Positions 62,701 through 64,000 of a stretch of DNA of 64,000 nucleotides are shown here, one piece after another (position 1 is the stretch's first letter; each line of letters opens with the position of its first letter). This DNA comes from Rhizopus arrhizus (Eukaryota; Mucoromycota; Mucoromycetes; Mucorales; Rhizopodaceae). Where the stretch lies: positions 1 through 64,000 of the forward strand of contig JAKZZE010000021.1 in the NCBI GenBank assembly GCA_024220505.1, in the 5' to 3' direction. The notes below the pieces were generated by a model, which was given only the letters and a program-made list of their open reading frames with translations, made no database searches and had not been told where the DNA came from. The position numbers and the translations under genes were made by a program.

Positions 62701-64000
62701 TTATTTAACATTCTAGGATCCAACACTAATCGAATTTTATCTGTCTTAGTGCCGTCTAAATTTTTTTTATGAGTTACTGTCATAGGCAGATTCCATCCAG
62801 ATGGAGTTGCTGGAATGATAATACCTTCATCTAACCAACTATTTATTATATCCATTACTTTAGGCTGTAAGGTATATGCTATTGGATATTGCTTTATATT
62901 CGCAACATAATCTTTTGGTGTTGGAAGATGTAAAACAGCCTCTTTAATATTACATAAAGAATTCTTATTTAATTTTTTATTTGCTTCGATGTATGGTTTA
63001 ATAGCCATATCAAAAACTTTTTGTTCTTTTTCTGTACCGGCTCGTGAAATATTTGGTTCATAAGCTTTGTCTAGAATAGAGTCGTCTAATTCTTTTTCAG
63101 TACTCTTATGTTTAACTGCTACATTCATTAAATGAATGGAAAGTTTAGGAAGCAAATCTGTCCCAATAAGAATTTTACAGTTGTGAGAGGAAGCATGATC
63201 GTCAATAATATCAAACTTATGTTTAATAATGTGGTCAATGTTGTCGTATTCGACATTCACATAGTCAATAGATCTCATTCTGGGAATTTGGTCGCCATTT
63301 GCTAAAACTAGGTTACCAGGAACTGAATGAAATTTAATATTATTGTCTATTGCAAGTTTTTTATTTATGACAGAGACACGTGCACCAGTATCTATGATAC
63401 CATAAGTGTTCACATTATTAAGCGTGATTGGAGTAACGGGGGAATAAGCCACATTATCCGATTCGAATAAACTATCATCTTCTCCAACTTTATTGTTACG
63501 AATGGCAAAGACATTTTTGTTATACTCTTCATCAAAACTAGTATTTATATTTTTATTTGAACAGATTATATTTCTGTCATAATGCTTATAAAGAAATTCA
63601 AATTCGTCATCAGATGATTCACATTGTTCATACGAGAGCGAGGTAGATTCATTATTACTAGGAGATAAAGATAAATCAGTAACTCTGTTTTTAGGAGATT
63701 TATTTATCTGACTAATGCTAGTGATCGAGTTGGACAGCTCTAAATTGCTAACAGTTTTGTCATTCCCTTTAGAAGAATTACTTACAATTTGTTTGCCATA
63801 TTTTCTTTTGATATGCTCAAGTCTTACAGAACAAGATGAATAATGACCAGGAGAGTACTTGGCAGTTTTGCAAAATGTGCATATACCTTGTTTCTTTAAA
63901 TCCGCAATTTCTTGCTGAAATTCAACAGATGTTTTGGAAACTTTTTGGTTCTTATGTTCACTTTGATGTACCATTTTTCTTTTTTTAGTATTGGTGTTAT
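59736..64000 (-). CDS. Gypsy-3 gag-pol polyprotein, partial (5' end outside window)
   Basis: The frame has no stop up to the window edge, so the Met at 63,974 need not be the start. From that Met 1,412 residues follow. A gag zinc knuckle (CTFCKTAKYSPGHYSSC, about 32-48) is followed by an acidic linker, protease DTG at 195-197, reverse transcriptase with FVDD at 515-518, and RNase H with IATDSSDYSTG and YTDHKALCYIHSQ. Next come integrase with HNKIGHYGAEQMVKRLHNDG, CKDCMKYN, YAIDLGGP and QSDNGTEFKN, then YEGPYTVVRKNKG and a C-terminal chromodomain (YLVRWKNYSSEWDEWL). A basic tail ends RSSKRLKSLHK. Gag and pol are one continuous frame, as in Gypsy-1. No lesion is seen in the visible part. Confidence 0.92.
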   Translation of the reverse strand, partial: NTNTKKRKMVHQSEHKNQKVSKTSVEFQQEIADLKKQGICTFCKTAKYSPGHYSSCSVRLEHIKRKYGKQIVSNSSKGNDKTVSNLELSNSITSISQINKSPKNRVTDLSLSPSNNESTSLSYEQCESSDDEFEFLYKHYDRNIICSNKNINTSFDEEYNKNVFAIRNNKVGEDDSLFESDNVAYSPVTPITLNNVNTYGIIDTGARVSVINKKLAIDNNIKFHSVPGNLVLANGDQIPRMRSIDYVNVEYDNIDHIIKHKFDIIDDHASSHNCKILIGTDLLPKLSIHLMNVAVKHKSTEKELDDSILDKAYEPNISRAGTEKEQKVFDMAIKPYIEANKKLNKNSLCNIKEAVLHLPTPKDYVANIKQYPIAYTLQPKVMDIINSWLDEGIIIPATPSGWNLPMTVTHKKNLDGTKTDKIRLVLDPRMLNKVLPVDNHQLPLINDIFNSMSGAVIFSTLDLKSAFNQFPVNKDDQIKTTFTEPNNLQYMYRGAPFGISTISQLFSRIMLTLFKDFPYVKCFVDDICIFSSSIHAHFLHVKKVLQILTDANLKINFEKTYLAKSAVYLLGYSISASGKQVDARKLTNIYDWPRPTTQKQVQSFLGFVNYFRQHTPNAALLMAPLDALRCHDEKVKGPFEWTKEHQMHFDSIKHILSSELMLSHPDLSKPFCIATDSSDYSTGCCLYQEFEVTKPNGEISKIKRYIGFMSRSLSRSEKRYSVTMRELLGVVYALTQFHKFIWGTRFTLYTDHKALCYIHSQKNANSMLIKWLDVILDYSFSVIHVPGLENVLPDKLSRLYPPKDTVEHESDIKKGKRLSSYRQNHAISETINTKKRHRAYSKYNAAINIISVIQETTTSDAQKDINQVKENTDLRNIDNNINDQYLFYVQSAQPLYSDYLTPPLAEHQQLLIDAHNKIGHYGAEQMVKRLHNDGIHWPNLIGDCIKFIKQCKDCMKYNIEKRGFHPLRSIYSYYPGDHYAIDLGGPMHTTSVYNNNYFMVIIDVCTRFCILRALPDKRSDTILRSLIDVFSTMGFPTKLQSDNGTEFKNSLSKDLADAMGYDHRFITPLHPSANGISERTVQSVKKLLAKATHGVGNDWDLYLPSIQLAMNNRISKRLNSTPFSLMFARKMNEPYGFRSDKDKLKEVKDKPPMSHEELMKRIDYMTGIVFPAIVNKTKAQIELEQAKFNDSHRLVDYTPGSHVMVRIPNKSGQLAPAYEGPYTVVRKNKGNAYILRDETGVLMPRAYTSVELKLISNEEVIELDDEGNEIINFEIEAVINHRGPPKDREYLVRWKNYSSEWDEWLSADKFNDPNILRNYWKNLGKKYIPPKNAPITNSPSSSEALKSTPSGTISAAMKHFSSDEETNSNLIDKKSTIKSNVGSSTRSVKRTRRNKPPTKNVCNTSSTITRSSKRLKSLHK

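Larger units (their letters stand above)
59282..64000 (-). mobile_element. Gypsy-3: Ty3/gypsy chromodomain retrotransposon, 3' part
   Basis: It contains the 3' LTR, polypurine tract, a 3' leader with a long T run (about 59,692-59,725), and the gag-pol frame, which is still open at the right edge. The 5' LTR and most of gag lie beyond 64,000. Confidence 0.85.

Noticed and set aside
1..64000. Search for tRNA, rRNA, CRISPR, bacterial-type operons or ordinary host genes
   Set aside because: None could be supported by eye. Spliced genes and eukaryotic element families dominate, and a covariance-model scan for tRNAs would be needed for certainty.

Overview
The window looks like DNA from an early-diverging filamentous fungus, most likely Mucoromycota. 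It is AT-rich, coding exons are interrupted by 45-100 bp GT-AG introns, and it is dense in Tc1/mariner-like, IS630-type, Merlin, tnp2, chromodomain Ty3/gypsy and LINE-type elements, a mix typical of those genomes. I found no ordinary host gene, no rRNA or tRNA gene and no CRISPR array. Essentially all 64 kb is a nested stack of mobile elements. The phylum assignment is an inference from element content, not from a marker gene.

Layout. (1) 1-2,685: right part of a tnp2-class DNA transposon (TNP2-I) whose accessory gene is cut by a Tc1-A copy. (2) About 3,395-23,989: a second tnp2 element (TNP2-II) with transposase and a convergent accessory gene. It is split by a tandem pair of almost identical Ty3/gypsy elements (Gypsy-1, 4,034-15,526), by Tc1-A (20,089-21,718) and by an intact Tc1-B (22,022-23,660). 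(3) 23,994 to about 34,137: a third tnp2 element (TNP2-III) in the opposite orientation, abutting the second head to head. It carries two Tc1-A copies, a decayed Tc1-C and a decayed Tc1-B, and is truncated at a Merlin element. (4) 34,138-38,020: Merlin transposon with a Tc1-E inserted just upstream of its start codon. (5) 38,127-43,397: intact Tc1-F, another Tc1-A, and an IS630/DDE_3-type transposase gene. (6) 43,521-48,618: a LINE with two ORFs plus a second 5'-truncated LINE tail at the same target. (7) 49,058-55,172: Gypsy-2, inserted into the tail of a gag-like gene. (8) 55,316-56,984: intact Tc1-D. (9) 57,415-58,539: gag-like zinc-knuckle pseudogene. (10) 58,660-59,084: solo LTR. (11) 59,282-64,000: 3' part of Gypsy-3, running off the right edge.

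The most interesting system is the tnp2 family. Three copies share CACTGCAAATAATTG-type termini and AATAAAGAAG-containing subterminal repeats. They carry a Transposase_21/tnp2-type transposase facing an unrecognised multi-exon coiled-coil accessory gene tail to tail, with two intron positions conserved between diverged copies. By analogy with the two-protein CACTA (En/Spm) system the accessory gene could encode a terminus-binding partner. That role is an inference.

The nesting gives relative ages. The tnp2 elements are oldest, the Tc1 families and Merlin landed in them, and the Gypsy-1 tandem is very young because its two copies differ by one homopolymer base over the coding region. Many broken ORFs are broken by TGA or TAG codons explainable by C-to-T or G-to-A changes.
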